From positions 1 through 64,000 of the forward strand of contig DATDJI010000059.1 of assembly GCA_036520615.1 (NCBI GenBank): a stretch of DNA of 64,000 nucleotides, read 5' to 3'. Made by a program: the position numbers and the translations under genes. Shown piece after piece: positions 1 through 8,411 of the stretch (within the stretch, counting starts at the first letter, position 1; each line of letters starts with the position of its first letter). Below the pieces are notes generated by a model that saw nothing but the letters and a program-made list of their open reading frames with translations, had not been told where the DNA came from and did not search any database. The DNA is from CAMCXE01 sp036520615 (lineage in GTDB: Bacteria > Pseudomonadota > Gammaproteobacteria > Pseudomonadales > Cellvibrionaceae).

Positions 1-126
1 ATAGAACGCGTATTCGCATGGCTGCAAAACTACCGCCGCATAACGGTTCGCTATGAATATAAGCTCAGAAATTTTCTCGGCTTTGTGCAGCTGGGATTTA
101 TTAAAATATTATTTAGGCATTTTTGA
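1..126 (+). mobile_element. 3' end of an IS5-family transposase gene (partial, cut by window start)
   Basis: Frame 1 is open from base 1 to a TGA at 124-126 and reads as the last 41 residues of an IS5-family DDE transposase. It starts IERVFAWLQNYRR and continues with VRYEY and NFLGFVQLG. The ERxxAWxxxxRR block carries the third catalytic acid (E) of the DDE triad and the following Tyr/Arg signature of the C1 region. The rest of the element lies left of the window. I could not identify the terminal inverted repeat or target duplication in 127-226, so the right boundary is unknown. It sits downstream of the arsenate operon and convergent with it, consistent with mobility of this region. Confidence 0.75.
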
Positions 127-226
127 GATGAGCTCTAATCAGTTTGCTGGCCTCGCCACTAAGTAACGGCTGAAAACTACGTTGGTAGCTCAAATGTCGT
201 TAAATTTTTCAAATGGTTGCTTGCAG

Positions 227-1438
227 TTATTTTGGCAATGCCAGTGAAATTAGTGCGGCAACACCAATAAACGCGGTGGACACCCACAAACAGGCTTCTA
301 ATCCCGAGGATTGATAAACCCAACCGGATAATAGGGTTCCTATCAATCGGCCCAATGCATTGGCCATATAATAAAAACCTACATCCAGTGAAACGCCGTC
401 GGATTTAGCGTAATGCACAATTAAATAACTGTGTAGCGATGAGTTAACTGCAAACACGGCACCAAATATTAGCAATCCACCGATTAACACCTGCGATACA
501 GGCAACCCGGTAAAACCTAAACCCAGAGCAATACCTGCTGGAATGCTGGTGAGCATGAACGCCCAGATAAATGCATGGCCGCCCACCGGGGCTGTGCCGC
601 GAGTTTTACCAGTGATATAAGGTGCGATAGATTGCACAATGCCGTAAGCAATTACCCAGGCCGCTAAAAATCCGCCTACCCACCAAAAATCCCAACCCAA
701 TTGACTAGTTAAAAATACCGGCAGAGCTACAACAAACCAAACATCTCGTGCACCAAATAAAAATAAACGCGCTGCCGACAAAACATTAATTGCACGACTT
801 TTGGAAAACAGTTGGCTAAATTTAGGCTTGTTTTTGGCTTTACCTAAATCTCTTTTCAAAAGCATCAAGCTTGCAAGCCAAATCACCCCCAACACAGCAG
901 CCATGGCGATGACGGCTTGAGTAAATCCCAGCAGCGCCAACAATGCCCCACCGAGAAAAAAGCCAACTCCTTTCAAAGCGTTTTTAGAGCCTGTCAGCAG
1001 CGCAACCCATTTAAATAATTGCCCCTGCTGATCCTCTGGCACCAATAACTTAATTGAGCTTTTGGCGCTCATTTTATTTAAGTCTTTAGCAATTCCTGAC
1101 AGCGCTTGGGCGCACATTACCCAAAGCGGGCTGAGCATAGTGCTCGGCACAGCTAGCATCAACAGCGCAATTACTTGCAGCGCAAGGCCTATATTCATCG
1201 TGCGATTAAGGCCAATACGCGCGCCGAGATAGCCGCCTAGCAGATTTGTCACCACGCCAAAAATTTCATAAAACAAAAATAGTGCGGCAATTTGCAATGG
1301 GCTAAAATCCAGCTGATGAAAGTGCAGCACCACTAACATGCGCAACGCGCCATCGGTAAGCGTAAATACCCAATAATTGCCGGTGACAACGAGGTATTGT
1401 TTTACCTCCGCACTTAACCTCTTAACTGCACCTGTCAT
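227..1438 (-). CDS. arsJ: Organoarsenical efflux MFS transporter ArsJ
   Basis: 403-residue inner-membrane protein with about 12 hydrophobic segments, of MFS type. The N-terminal NYWVFTLTDGALRMLVVLHF, followed by PLQIAALFLFYE and GGYLGARIGL, matches the ArsJ family as I know it. ArsJ exports 1-arseno-3-phosphoglycerate, the unstable product made when GAPDH uses arsenate in place of phosphate, which then breaks down outside and so removes arsenate from the cell. The gene starts 6 bases after the stop of the GAPDH gene at 1445, the expected pairing, and is the last gene of a four-gene minus-strand operon led by arsR. The start codon is ATG at 1438. Assignment rests on family resemblance plus the diagnostic neighbour. 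Confidence 0.92.
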   Translation of the reverse strand: MTGAVKRLSAEVKQYLVVTGNYWVFTLTDGALRMLVVLHFHQLDFSPLQIAALFLFYEIFGVVTNLLGGYLGARIGLNRTMNIGLALQVIALLMLAVPSTMLSPLWVMCAQALSGIAKDLNKMSAKSSIKLLVPEDQQGQLFKWVALLTGSKNALKGVGFFLGGALLALLGFTQAVIAMAAVLGVIWLASLMLLKRDLGKAKNKPKFSQLFSKSRAINVLSAARLFLFGARDVWFVVALPVFLTSQLGWDFWWVGGFLAAWVIAYGIVQSIAPYITGKTRGTAPVGGHAFIWAFMLTSIPAGIALGLGFTGLPVSQVLIGGLLIFGAVFAVNSSLHSYLIVHYAKSDGVSLDVGFYYMANALGRLIGTLLSGWVYQSSGLEACLWVSTAFIGVAALISLALPK

Positions 1439-1444
1439 ATTCGC

Positions 1445-2467
1445 TCAGCCCGACGTACAACCAACTAATTTCGCCAATTCAACCGTGCGATTGGCGTAAC
1501 CCCATTCATTGTCATACCAAGCATAAATTTTCACTTGAGTACTATTAATTACCATCGTGGATAACGCATCTACAATTGATGAACGCGCATCGCCACAGTA
1601 ATCGGTAGAAACCAGCGGGCGCTCTTCGTAACCTAAAATATCAAGCAATTCATTTTCGCTAGCCGCTTTTAATAATTCATTTACCTCTTTAACGGTCGTA
1701 GCGCGCTCCACCTCAAATACGCAATCGGTTAGCGAGGCGTTAGCCAGTGGTACGCGCACCGCATGACCATTTAGGCGGCCGCGTAATTCGGGGAATATTT
1801 CCGCAATCGCACTGGCTGAGCCAGTTGTGGTAGGAATTAAATTTGCGCCTGAGGCGCGCGCACGGCGCAAATCTTTATGGGGTTGATCAAGGATAGATTG
1901 GGTATTAGTAAGATTATGGATTGTGGTAATAGAGCCGTGGCGAATACCGATATTTTCGTGAATTACTTTTACAATAGGCGCTAAACAATTTGTGGTACAA
2001 GATGCAGCGGTAACAATGCGGTGTTGTGCAGGATTAAACAGATGCTGATTAACGCCCATAACAATATTTAATGCGCCTGCTTCTTTTACCGGCGCACTCA
2101 CAACGACGCGCTTAACGCCTTGCTCAAGATATGCTTGTAAAATGGCTACAGTTTTCATTTTACCGCTCGCCTCAATAACCACATCACAAGCGGACCAATC
2201 CGTATCGCTAATTGCTGCATTGGTGGTAACGCGAATTGAAGTTCCATTTATAACCAGCGCATCGTTCTGCGCGCTGACATCCTGTGGCCAGGTACCTTGT
2301 ACCGAATCAAATTTTAGTAAATGCGCATAGGTTTGAGCATCTGCTGCAGGGTCATTAATTTGTACGAATTCAAATTCCGGCCAATGCCAGCAAGCGCGCA
2401 ATGCCAAACGACCGATACGGCCAAATCCATTAATGCCGACCTTAATTTTTTTCATGCGAATCACCAT
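1445..2467 (-). CDS. ArsJ-associated glyceraldehyde-3-phosphate dehydrogenase
   Basis: 340-residue type I GAPDH. The NAD-binding GINGFGRIGR motif is at residues 11-20, and the catalytic cysteine is C157 in AASCTTNC. The C-terminal YDNEWGY motif typical of the family is present near residue 320. Its position directly upstream of arsJ marks it as the dedicated paralogue that makes 1-arseno-3-phosphoglycerate from arsenate and glyceraldehyde-3-phosphate, not the glycolytic enzyme. An in-frame ATG at 2455 (MKKIKVGI) is an equally good start and gives the usual N-terminus. Neither start has a strong Shine-Dalgarno sequence, and the gene may depend on translation through the operon. Confidence 0.92.
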   Translation of the reverse strand: MVIRMKKIKVGINGFGRIGRLALRACWHWPEFEFVQINDPAADAQTYAHLLKFDSVQGTWPQDVSAQNDALVINGTSIRVTTNAAISDTDWSACDVVIEASGKMKTVAILQAYLEQGVKRVVVSAPVKEAGALNIVMGVNQHLFNPAQHRIVTAASCTTNCLAPIVKVIHENIGIRHGSITTIHNLTNTQSILDQPHKDLRRARASGANLIPTTTGSASAIAEIFPELRGRLNGHAVRVPLANASLTDCVFEVERATTVKEVNELLKAASENELLDILGYEERPLVSTDYCGDARSSIVDALSTMVINSTQVKIYAWYDNEWGYANRTVELAKLVGCTSG

Positions 2468-2586
2468 ACAGATTAATTAGAACGTTCACTTAGAGGATCA
2501 ATACTTTCTAAACGTACGAGGCCCATAAAATTTGGCACAAGATTTCTGCCCGCAACAATTTTGGAAATACTTAATCAGCGTATTCT

Positions 2587-3087
2587 TTAAGAAACCTGCA
2601 GCGCAACGCTCGCTATATAATCCAGCTGAATAGGAATTCGTAATGCATTACTGCGAATGGCGCGCACTCGTGTTATCGCATCATCAAGCTTCACTCCACG
2701 CTCCAATAAAATTCGCACCGCCACCAGCCCGGTGCGGCCAGTGCCACCTTTACAATGGATAGCAATTGTTTTGCCTGCATCCAACAAAGCATCAATATCA
2801 GTTTTGTCTAAACGCCAAGGGTCTTCAAATAAAGGACCGGGCGCGTGATCGTCCTCAATCGGTAAGTGAAACCACTGCAATCCCAATTGGGCGCTAAGCT
2901 TAGGAAGATTATTTACCTCATTGCGCTGCATTTCATCTTTGGGCATCAGAGTGAGAATTGCAGTTGCACCAGCAGCTACTAGTTGCTGCAATGATTCGTA
3001 CAGATTCACACCTTTAGTACCCGGGCAGGGAGTAAGAATTAAATTAGCGCCGTTTTCTAACGGCAAAAAATCAAACGGATGCTTCAT
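2587..3087 (-). CDS. Dual-specificity (CDKN3-like) phosphatase in the ars operon
   Basis: 166-residue cytoplasmic protein with no signal peptide. The protein-tyrosine-phosphatase signature HCKGGTGRTG is at residues 111-120, with nucleophile C112 and phosphate-binding R118. A candidate general acid lies in the PIEDDHAPG loop (D79/D80). It resembles the small DSP/CDKN3-type phosphatases. It lies between arsR and the GAPDH gene on the same strand, so it should be co-transcribed and arsenic-inducible. Its role in arsenic resistance is not known to me. The CX5R active site is chemically similar to that of arsenate reductases of the Acr2/Cdc25 and LMW-PTP types, so phosphatase or arsenate reductase activity are both possible. 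The fold call is firm; the substrate is open. Confidence 0.85.
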   Translation of the reverse strand: MKHPFDFLPLENGANLILTPCPGTKGVNLYESLQQLVAAGATAILTLMPKDEMQRNEVNNLPKLSAQLGLQWFHLPIEDDHAPGPLFEDPWRLDKTDIDALLDAGKTIAIHCKGGTGRTGLVAVRILLERGVKLDDAITRVRAIRSNALRIPIQLDYIASVALQVS

Positions 3088-3325
3088 AACATTCTTCGCG
3101 GGCTAATTAATGGGTATTTGCCATACAGCGTGAGTAGAAAGCTTGCGATGCAGATAAAAGGATAAACCCATACATTTTTAAAAATATTTTTAAACAGGTA
3201 CTCCTTAATATATTTCAAAACGCTACATGTTAATTTCTCACTAATTGTTCGCGCTAACTTGCCAGCCAACAATCAGCCGGGTTTATAAAGTTGATATCAG
3301 TAATTTCCAACTACGTATTTTCCAC

Positions 3326-3667
3326 TCAACAGCAGCGCTGAGGGCGATCGACCATCTTCTTTAAACGGCTCGTATTAAGTGCAAGCCAATCTGTATTCGC
3401 CTCATACATTAATTTCAGACTACTCAATGCCCAAGATGGTAAATCTGGATGCAAACGGTAATACACCCACTGACCTTGGCGCCGATCGGCCAAAATTCTA
3501 CCCGTACGTAGAAGCGCTAAATGGCGGGAAATTTTGGGTTGAATTTCGTCTAAGGCACAGGTGAGCTCACACACACAAAGCTCTTGTTCGGCCATCACCA
3601 ACAATGCGATCCGGGCACGGGTTTCGTCGGCGAGGTATTTACTAAACTGATCAGGTGTAATAGCCAC
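3326..3667 (-). CDS. arsR: Arsenical-resistance operon repressor ArsR
   Basis: 113-residue winged-helix repressor of the ArsR/SmtB family. The metalloid site ELCVCELTCAL carries C31, C33 and C37, as in the E. coli ELCVCDL type. The DNA-recognition helix follows in QPKISRHLALL, and RQGQWVYYRL is the wing. The extreme C-terminus ends in a vicinal pair C112-C113, an extra possible As(III) ligand. The start is GTG at 3667, chosen because GGAG lies five bases upstream. It should repress its own operon until As(III) binds. The operon reads arsR, phosphatase, GAPDH, arsJ, with a 238-base gap after arsR that has no convincing gene. Confidence 0.93.
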   Translation of the reverse strand: MAITPDQFSKYLADETRARIALLVMAEQELCVCELTCALDEIQPKISRHLALLRTGRILADRRQGQWVYYRLHPDLPSWALSSLKLMYEANTDWLALNTSRLKKMVDRPQRCC

Positions 3668-3722
3668 CGCTACTCCAGAGTTTTATAAATCTTTATGCGC
3701 AATTATTTGAGCCGAACATTCA

Positions 3723-3758
3723 ATATAAAAATATACGCATATCCATATATAAGTACAA
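3723..3758 (-). promoter_or_regulatory. Promoter and candidate ArsR operator of the ars operon
   Basis: On the minus strand there is a -35 TTGTAC (3753-3758) and a -10 TATATT (3730-3735) with a 17-base spacer. The spacer holds ATATGGATATGCGTATA, an AT-rich dyad resembling the CATATGCG element of known ars operators. It lies about 65 bases upstream of the arsR GTG. Protein occupancy is inference. Confidence 0.65.
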
Positions 3759-4011
3759 CTTGAATTACTCCTTGGGCTTCAGTAATTGTCGTCTAACGCA
3801 TACTCGTGCTGAGCGTATGGTGATAATTGGGCTAAGGACTAGCTCTAAGCTTCCCTGTAACATTTCAATCGCGTAAAAACGCACCTTAGTAAGCGAGAAG
3901 AGGGTTGAAAGGAGCTGTGGGTTGTCTTTGGTTTTTCCACCAAGACCCGTGCAGAACGTCTAAAACTCGCCAAATGGGTTTCGCAAAAGAGATGTTCGAT
4001 GGTAGCTGCTA
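3759..4011. other. Non-coding stretch upstream of arsR
   Basis: No gene is supported here. It lies between the ars promoter and the 3' end of the LRR/metzincin gene. The only structure seen is an imperfect hairpin at 3924-3946 (GTCTTTGGT with ACCAAGAC, one bulge); it has no T tract on the minus strand, so it is a poor terminator for the gene ending at 4012. Confidence 0.5.
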
Positions 4012-6414
4012 CTAATGCAAAGCCGCTTCAAACACAATTTGCCCATTGCGACGTATTTTTATCAGCTGGCCATCAATAATCGTCACGCTTACGGAAAAGT
4101 GCCGGTTGCTAACCTGCTCGTTGTGGTCAATTCGCCAGAAACGTAAAGGTGCTGATTGACTTGCCCCCAGCGCATCAATTATCTCGGCGCTGTATTCCCC
4201 CTCTGCAACCTCGTCGATGGGCAGCATCGAGGGCAGCGCTTGACGAATTACCCAGCCTCCATTGGCGCTTAAATGCCCGCGCACAACAAAACTTTCTGGC
4301 CGCGGGGCGGCTGCGGCGCGAGCCAATGCTGTAGTGGCAAAGGGTACAGGGGGGTTAGCTTCTAGATATGTTTGTGAGCGCTGGTAAGAGAAATCTGATA
4401 CGTGCTGAGGCTGGCAGTAACTCATGATATCGGAGGCGTTGATGGGCAATATTAATCTGTTTAGCGCGAAGTTAATCCCGATACTGCCTATATCTGTTGT
4501 GGAATAGGGATAGTCGAATTGAATACCGGACGGACTGCCGCAATTGACATGGAACAATCCAAACATATGGCCAATTTCATGAGCCATCGTAAGCCCTGAT
4601 GGGTCGTGGCTAGCATCTAAACCCAGCCCTACCTTACCCCCCACATAAGCCAATCCACCCACATTGAAATTGGATGCGCGCGGGCTTACTAGACCAAATA
4701 CATAACTTGTATCCGCTTCGCGCGCCTGTATATCAGCCAATTGAGCCAGAGCGTCATCTGGAGCAGAAAAGGTTAAATCCACTGGCTCATGGGTGCGTAC
4801 CACGACCTGAGCTAAAGGCCAGATAGTTTTTAAATTGCGCTCGACTGCTGCTGCAGTAGGTAATTGTGGATCGCTGCCCCCTGTAGTAATAGGCACGAGC
4901 GTGAGATACAACACTGTTGAACTACCGACAACGGGTACCAGGGTTTTGCTTAAACCATTGGCCAATTGCACCTGCAGCGCAAGGCCTGACTGCACCCAAC
5001 TGGCGGGAATAACAGCGGTATAGCTGCGAATAAGATTAGTCAGCTGCAGCACTGTTGGCAGGCTGGTGGGCGTTGTAAGGTTGATCACTTGGCTCTGCTC
5101 ACCAAGCGTTAACGTAAGCGTGCCAGCTGGAGCGGCTTGGGATTGATCGGCCAGCACATGTACGCGCACCAGCGCATCGCGGTTTGCCACCAATCGGGGG
5201 TTGGATTTAATAACGCTTTGACCAAAGTCGAAGCCCGCTACATAGATACTTCCCACAGGCCCGGCATTAGCACCTCGTGTGGGGATTAACGTGCGCGTTA
5301 AGCGCCCACCCAAGCCATCGTCCACAACAAAGGTCTTGGGAGTTTGACTATTATTAATATCCATCGAAATGCTGGAATCGCGGGGACAATCAGCAATGCG
5401 CGCAAGTGGTTCCGCAGGTTGCTGGAACGTCAGATCCGGGTGGAATTCACAGCGCCATGCTCCAGTGTCAGAACTGGAAAGCGACCAAGCGGCTGTAAAT
5501 TCAATCGGTGAAGTTAACTCTGAAGTGAGGTTAATGCCGGTGTTGGCCATGGAATTCGGGCAACCGGTATTACGCATTTTTTCATCGATAAATGCGACAC
5601 GCACACCCAAGTTACGCAAATAACTAATATCCGTTAATGGCCGTGAATAACCCGCCGTGTACAAGCAACTATCCGAGCTTGGGCCTATTTCCAACGTGTC
5701 TCCTGAGCCTAAGCTTGATCGACGTAGAGGTTCTAAGTCGATCACTCGAGTGCCGCCGATGGATAACCTGGACAAGCTTTTAAAATTCGACACATCAATT
5801 AAATCAGTAACCGATGTAGCGGTAAGGTTTAGCGTGCGCAGAGGCACATCGCGCAGCGCCGCGAGATTTGTAACCTGCGTGCGGGTGAGATTAAGCGTGG
5901 TTAATTTGCGCAAACCGCTGAGCGCGGATAAATCACTTAGATTATTGCCGGTTACATCCAAACTGCGCAGGTTAATTGCCTTCTCCAACCCGACCAGGCT
6001 TTTGACACCCGCTTCAAATACGCGCAGATCAGTCAACTGAGACATAGCTGTAGGAGAGATCACTTGATCTGCAGTAAAGCCCAACGCAGAGCGCACCGCC
6101 TCCTCTAAAGCGGCGTCATCAAAGTGTACAGATGAGGATGCGCCTGAACTACTGGATGATGAAGAGCTGCTAGATGATGAGCTTGTTGAAACTAGCCCCG
6201 ATGAGGAACTGGAGCTGCTGGAGGAGTTGCTAGTACTTGATGAAGCGCTTGAACTTGAGGAACTAGAAGAGCTGCTTGAGCTTGATGAACTGCCAGATGA
6301 CAGGCCTTGAGTACTGAGCTCCGTTGAATCCTTCGAACTACAGGCTGCTATTGATAGCACGCACATAAGTACAGATAAAATTCTCGGCACAATTCTCAGA
6401 ACAATTCTCGGCAC
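4012..6414 (-). CDS. Surface lipoprotein with poly-Ser linker, leucine-rich repeats and metzincin protease domain
   Basis: 800 residues. A signal peptide ends in the lipobox SIAAC with C25 as lipidated residue. Residues 41-95 are three poly-serine tracts, a linker style typical of Cellvibrio-group secreted proteins. About 97-250 holds internalin-like leucine-rich repeats (LRSLDVTGNNLSDLSAL, LTTLNLTRTQVTNLAAL and further copies). The C-terminal half has the zinc site HEIGHMFGLFH at 612-622, matching HExxHxxGxxH, followed by a Met-turn-like SDIMSYC; together these define a metzincin-type metalloprotease. The start is GTG at 6414, preceded by GGAG at seven bases. It probably acts at the cell surface on a protein substrate that is not evident from context. 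No partner gene is adjacent. Confidence 0.82.
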   Translation of the reverse strand: MPRIVLRIVPRILSVLMCVLSIAACSSKDSTELSTQGLSSGSSSSSSSSSSSSSSSASSSTSNSSSSSSSSSGLVSTSSSSSSSSSSSSSGASSSVHFDDAALEEAVRSALGFTADQVISPTAMSQLTDLRVFEAGVKSLVGLEKAINLRSLDVTGNNLSDLSALSGLRKLTTLNLTRTQVTNLAALRDVPLRTLNLTATSVTDLIDVSNFKSLSRLSIGGTRVIDLEPLRRSSLGSGDTLEIGPSSDSCLYTAGYSRPLTDISYLRNLGVRVAFIDEKMRNTGCPNSMANTGINLTSELTSPIEFTAAWSLSSSDTGAWRCEFHPDLTFQQPAEPLARIADCPRDSSISMDINNSQTPKTFVVDDGLGGRLTRTLIPTRGANAGPVGSIYVAGFDFGQSVIKSNPRLVANRDALVRVHVLADQSQAAPAGTLTLTLGEQSQVINLTTPTSLPTVLQLTNLIRSYTAVIPASWVQSGLALQVQLANGLSKTLVPVVGSSTVLYLTLVPITTGGSDPQLPTAAAVERNLKTIWPLAQVVVRTHEPVDLTFSAPDDALAQLADIQAREADTSYVFGLVSPRASNFNVGGLAYVGGKVGLGLDASHDPSGLTMAHEIGHMFGLFHVNCGSPSGIQFDYPYSTTDIGSIGINFALNRLILPINASDIMSYCQPQHVSDFSYQRSQTYLEANPPVPFATTALARAAAAPRPESFVVRGHLSANGGWVIRQALPSMLPIDEVAEGEYSAEIIDALGASQSAPLRFWRIDHNEQVSNRHFSVSVTIIDGQLIKIRRNGQIVFEAALH

Positions 6415-6623
6415 AACAGTTCTCCGGCAAGGGGGGCTTACAACATAGGCGTATTTGTAATAGGAATATGCTACGCCTTAATAAACTTTTGGTGAGATCG
6501 CCGGCGACAAATTGCTGCGTCTATCACGTTATACGCATGTTTTATGCGCCTTTTTAATTCAAGCCAAGCCTTTAAACCTGATACGGTAATTGCAGTGTAA
6601 ACAAGTAACCGATAAAAATTTTT

Positions 6624-6663
6624 AAAGCTGCCATAGCAGTATAAAAACTAACCTGGCAGCTTT
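6624..6663 (-). terminator. Inverted repeat, likely terminator of the PNPOx-like gene
   Basis: Perfect 10-base inverted repeat AAAGCTGCCA/TGGCAGCTTT with a 20-base loop. It starts 24 bases past the stop of the gene ending at 6687 and is followed on the minus strand by AAAAATTTTT. The loop is long for a classical terminator. Confidence 0.5.
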
Positions 6664-6686
6664 AGATATGTATTGATGAACGCTGT

Positions 6687-7199
6687 TTATTCATTTACCA
6701 CAGCGAGACTTTCGCGCATTTTGGGCTCACTTACGCTCTTAAGGTGGCGGCCTTCTGCAGCGGGTTTAGCACCGGTTAACACGCGCACGAGTTTGCAGTG
6801 TGGGCTATTCCAATATTCAGCCCGGGCTGGAATAAACTTTAATAGGGCGAGATTGGGTGACTCCGGTCCCTCAGGAAACCAGGCTTTCGCAAGTGGCGTC
6901 CACAGGCGAACACGCTTTGCAACATCAGTATCTATTTCGCAATGGCCGCTGAGCGAGACATAAATCGCGCGTGAATAATTATTAAAGCTTAAATTTACTT
7001 TATCTAAAAAGCCCAATTTATTGGACTTAATTGATGTGAAAAACCACAAACACCCGGTTGCGTCTATTTCCAATAACCACATAGGGCGACTGTGCAACGC
7101 GCCATCTGCATCGTGATTGGTAAGCATAGCAACGGGAATGTGGGCTAAAAGCGTGGCTAAACGACGAATTTGGGCCGGAGTGTGCGGGGTGAGTAGCAT
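6687..7199 (-). CDS. General stress protein, pyridoxamine 5'-phosphate oxidase-like (GSP26 family)
   Basis: About 170 residues from the ATG at 7199 (MLLTPHTPAQ). The reading frame extends upstream to 7319, but that extension has no family match and I do not include it. A split-barrel flavin-binding fold is indicated by HSRPMWLLEID, LWFFTSIKSNKL and VSLSGHCEIDTD. The C-terminal FPEGPESPNLALLKF and ARAEYWNSP are typical of the Pfam pyridoxamine 5'-phosphate oxidase-like general stress proteins (YdaG/GSP26). These bind FMN or related cofactors, but their reaction is not established. It is the first member of a cluster of stress-associated small genes up to 14.3 kb. A long-stem inverted repeat follows the gene. 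Confidence 0.85.
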   Translation of the reverse strand: MLLTPHTPAQIRRLATLLAHIPVAMLTNHDADGALHSRPMWLLEIDATGCLWFFTSIKSNKLGFLDKVNLSFNNYSRAIYVSLSGHCEIDTDVAKRVRLWTPLAKAWFPEGPESPNLALLKFIPARAEYWNSPHCKLVRVLTGAKPAAEGRHLKSVSEPKMRESLAVVNE

Positions 7200-7388
7200 A
7201 AGGATTCTCGGGTCGGTACGGGCAATGTTCCTAAGACTAGTTGTTCGTAAGACTAAAGGCCCGTTAAAGCTCAGTGTATGGTGAGCTCTAAAAACGCCCG
7301 AGACCGTGAAATTTAACAACAGATTTAAACAATTATTGTTTTTCTCTTGTTATGCAGTCTCGATGCGTTTTTTAGAGTGTTAAACGCG

Positions 7389-7547
7389 TTAGACGCGCCC
7401 GGTTACAATTAGAACAATCAAAATGAGAATAATTAATCCTAAACCGCCGCTAGGGTAATAGCCCCAAGCGCTACTGTGCGGCCACGTAGGCAGTACGCCT
7501 AAGAAAATAAGAATTAATACAACAAGGATGATGTTAATAAGGCTCAT
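7389..7547 (-). CDS. DUF3309 small membrane protein
   Basis: 52-residue hydrophobic protein, ATG at 7547 and TAA at 7389. The sequence carries the strongly conserved DUF3309 core: LGVLPTWPHSSAWGYYPSGG (residues 17-36), between two short hydrophobic segments, ending TGRV. AGGAGC lies seven bases upstream of the ATG, a good ribosome binding site. The function of DUF3309 is unknown; it is common beside stress-response genes, as here between the PNPOx-like and OmpA genes. Confidence 0.88.
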   Translation of the reverse strand: MSLINIILVVLILIFLGVLPTWPHSSAWGYYPSGGLGLIILILIVLIVTGRV

Positions 7548-7643
7548 GACAAGCTCCTGACCGCAGTACGGTCGACAGGTTAATTGGTAGGTGCGAAAGG
7601 GTTATAGGTAAAAAGTTATTAATCATTCAGCACTAACCGAGAC

Positions 7644-8411
7644 TTACGAGGAGCCCGGCGGATTGGCAATCACCACTTCAACGCGGCGATTGCTTTGACG
7701 TCCGGTGGCGGTGCTGTTATCGCCTACAGGTGCCGTTTCGCCCAGGCCAATACTAGTTAAGCGACCAGACGAAATTTGATTGCGCATCAGAAAATCCCGC
7801 ACGGCATCAGCACGGCGTTGTGATAGACGCTGGTTATAATCCTCAGCGCCAACGTTGTCGGTATGACCTTCAATACTAACCGTACGAGTCGGATGCAAAT
7901 TCAAAAAAGCTGCAAGCTTAGCCAGATTCACATGGGCCGCAGGAAGCAGAGTTGCCTGGCCGCTGGTAAACAACACATCACCTAACGTCAGCACTAAACC
8001 GCGCTCAGTGGTTTTAGCATTGAGATCAGCCAGTTGTCGGGCTAAATCGTCTGCTTCCTGGGTGCGCGCAGCTAAACGTGCACGATCGGCGTCTTGCTTG
8101 ATATTGTTGCGCTCGTCCTCCAGATAAAGGGTTTGCGCTTGCGCTTCGGCAAGGTCCACACGCCCATTAGCGATTTCCACTAAATGTGCGCTCAGAGCGG
8201 CTTCACTCTTTTTACGGGGCTGTTCAGCAGCTTGCACCGCAGCTACAGCTTCATTTACAGCAACAGGTGCACGGCCTGCGTAGTGAGGATTGGATTGCAA
8301 AGCGGTTAATTTTGCGCGCACTTCGGCGGCACCGGGTGGACGCGTCGGCGACGTTGAACAAGCAACAAACGAAAGGAGAGATGCTAAGACAAATATAAAG
8401 CGAATGTTCAT
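7644..8411 (-). CDS. OmpA-family peptidoglycan-binding lipoprotein with DUF4398-like N-terminus
   Basis: 255 residues. The signal peptide ends in a lipobox FVAC (C19). Residues 28-130 are a charged, Ala/Gln-rich helical region resembling DUF4398. Residues about 145-250 form an OmpA C-terminal domain with VSIEGHTDNVGAEDYNQRLSQRRADAV and GRQSNRRVEVVI; the D and R residues of these motifs bind diaminopimelate in peptidoglycan. It should anchor the outer membrane to the wall. Its ATG overlaps the TGA of the upstream DUF4398 gene (ATGA), which indicates translational coupling of the two. Confidence 0.9.
   Translation of the reverse strand: MNIRFIFVLASLLSFVACSTSPTRPPGAAEVRAKLTALQSNPHYAGRAPVAVNEAVAAVQAAEQPRKKSEAALSAHLVEIANGRVDLAEAQAQTLYLEDERNNIKQDADRARLAARTQEADDLARQLADLNAKTTERGLVLTLGDVLFTSGQATLLPAAHVNLAKLAAFLNLHPTRTVSIEGHTDNVGAEDYNQRLSQRRADAVRDFLMRNQISSGRLTSIGLGETAPVGDNSTATGRQSNRRVEVVIANPPGSS

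Noticed and set aside
2533..2551. TGGCAC...TGC resembling a sigma-54 promoter upstream of the GAPDH gene
   Set aside because: The GG to GC spacing is 12, not 10, and it is on the wrong strand for the ars operon.
3084..3272. 62-codon minus-strand frame between arsR and the phosphatase, with one hydrophobic segment and an ATGA overlap with the phosphatase start
   Set aside because: It begins with TTG, has no ribosome binding site, and no recognisable family; the overlap alone is not enough.
6120..6300. Repetitive DNA that could be mistaken for a repeat array
   Set aside because: It is serine-codon low complexity inside the LRR/metzincin gene, without unit length or spacers as a CRISPR would have. 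No CRISPR array was seen in the window.
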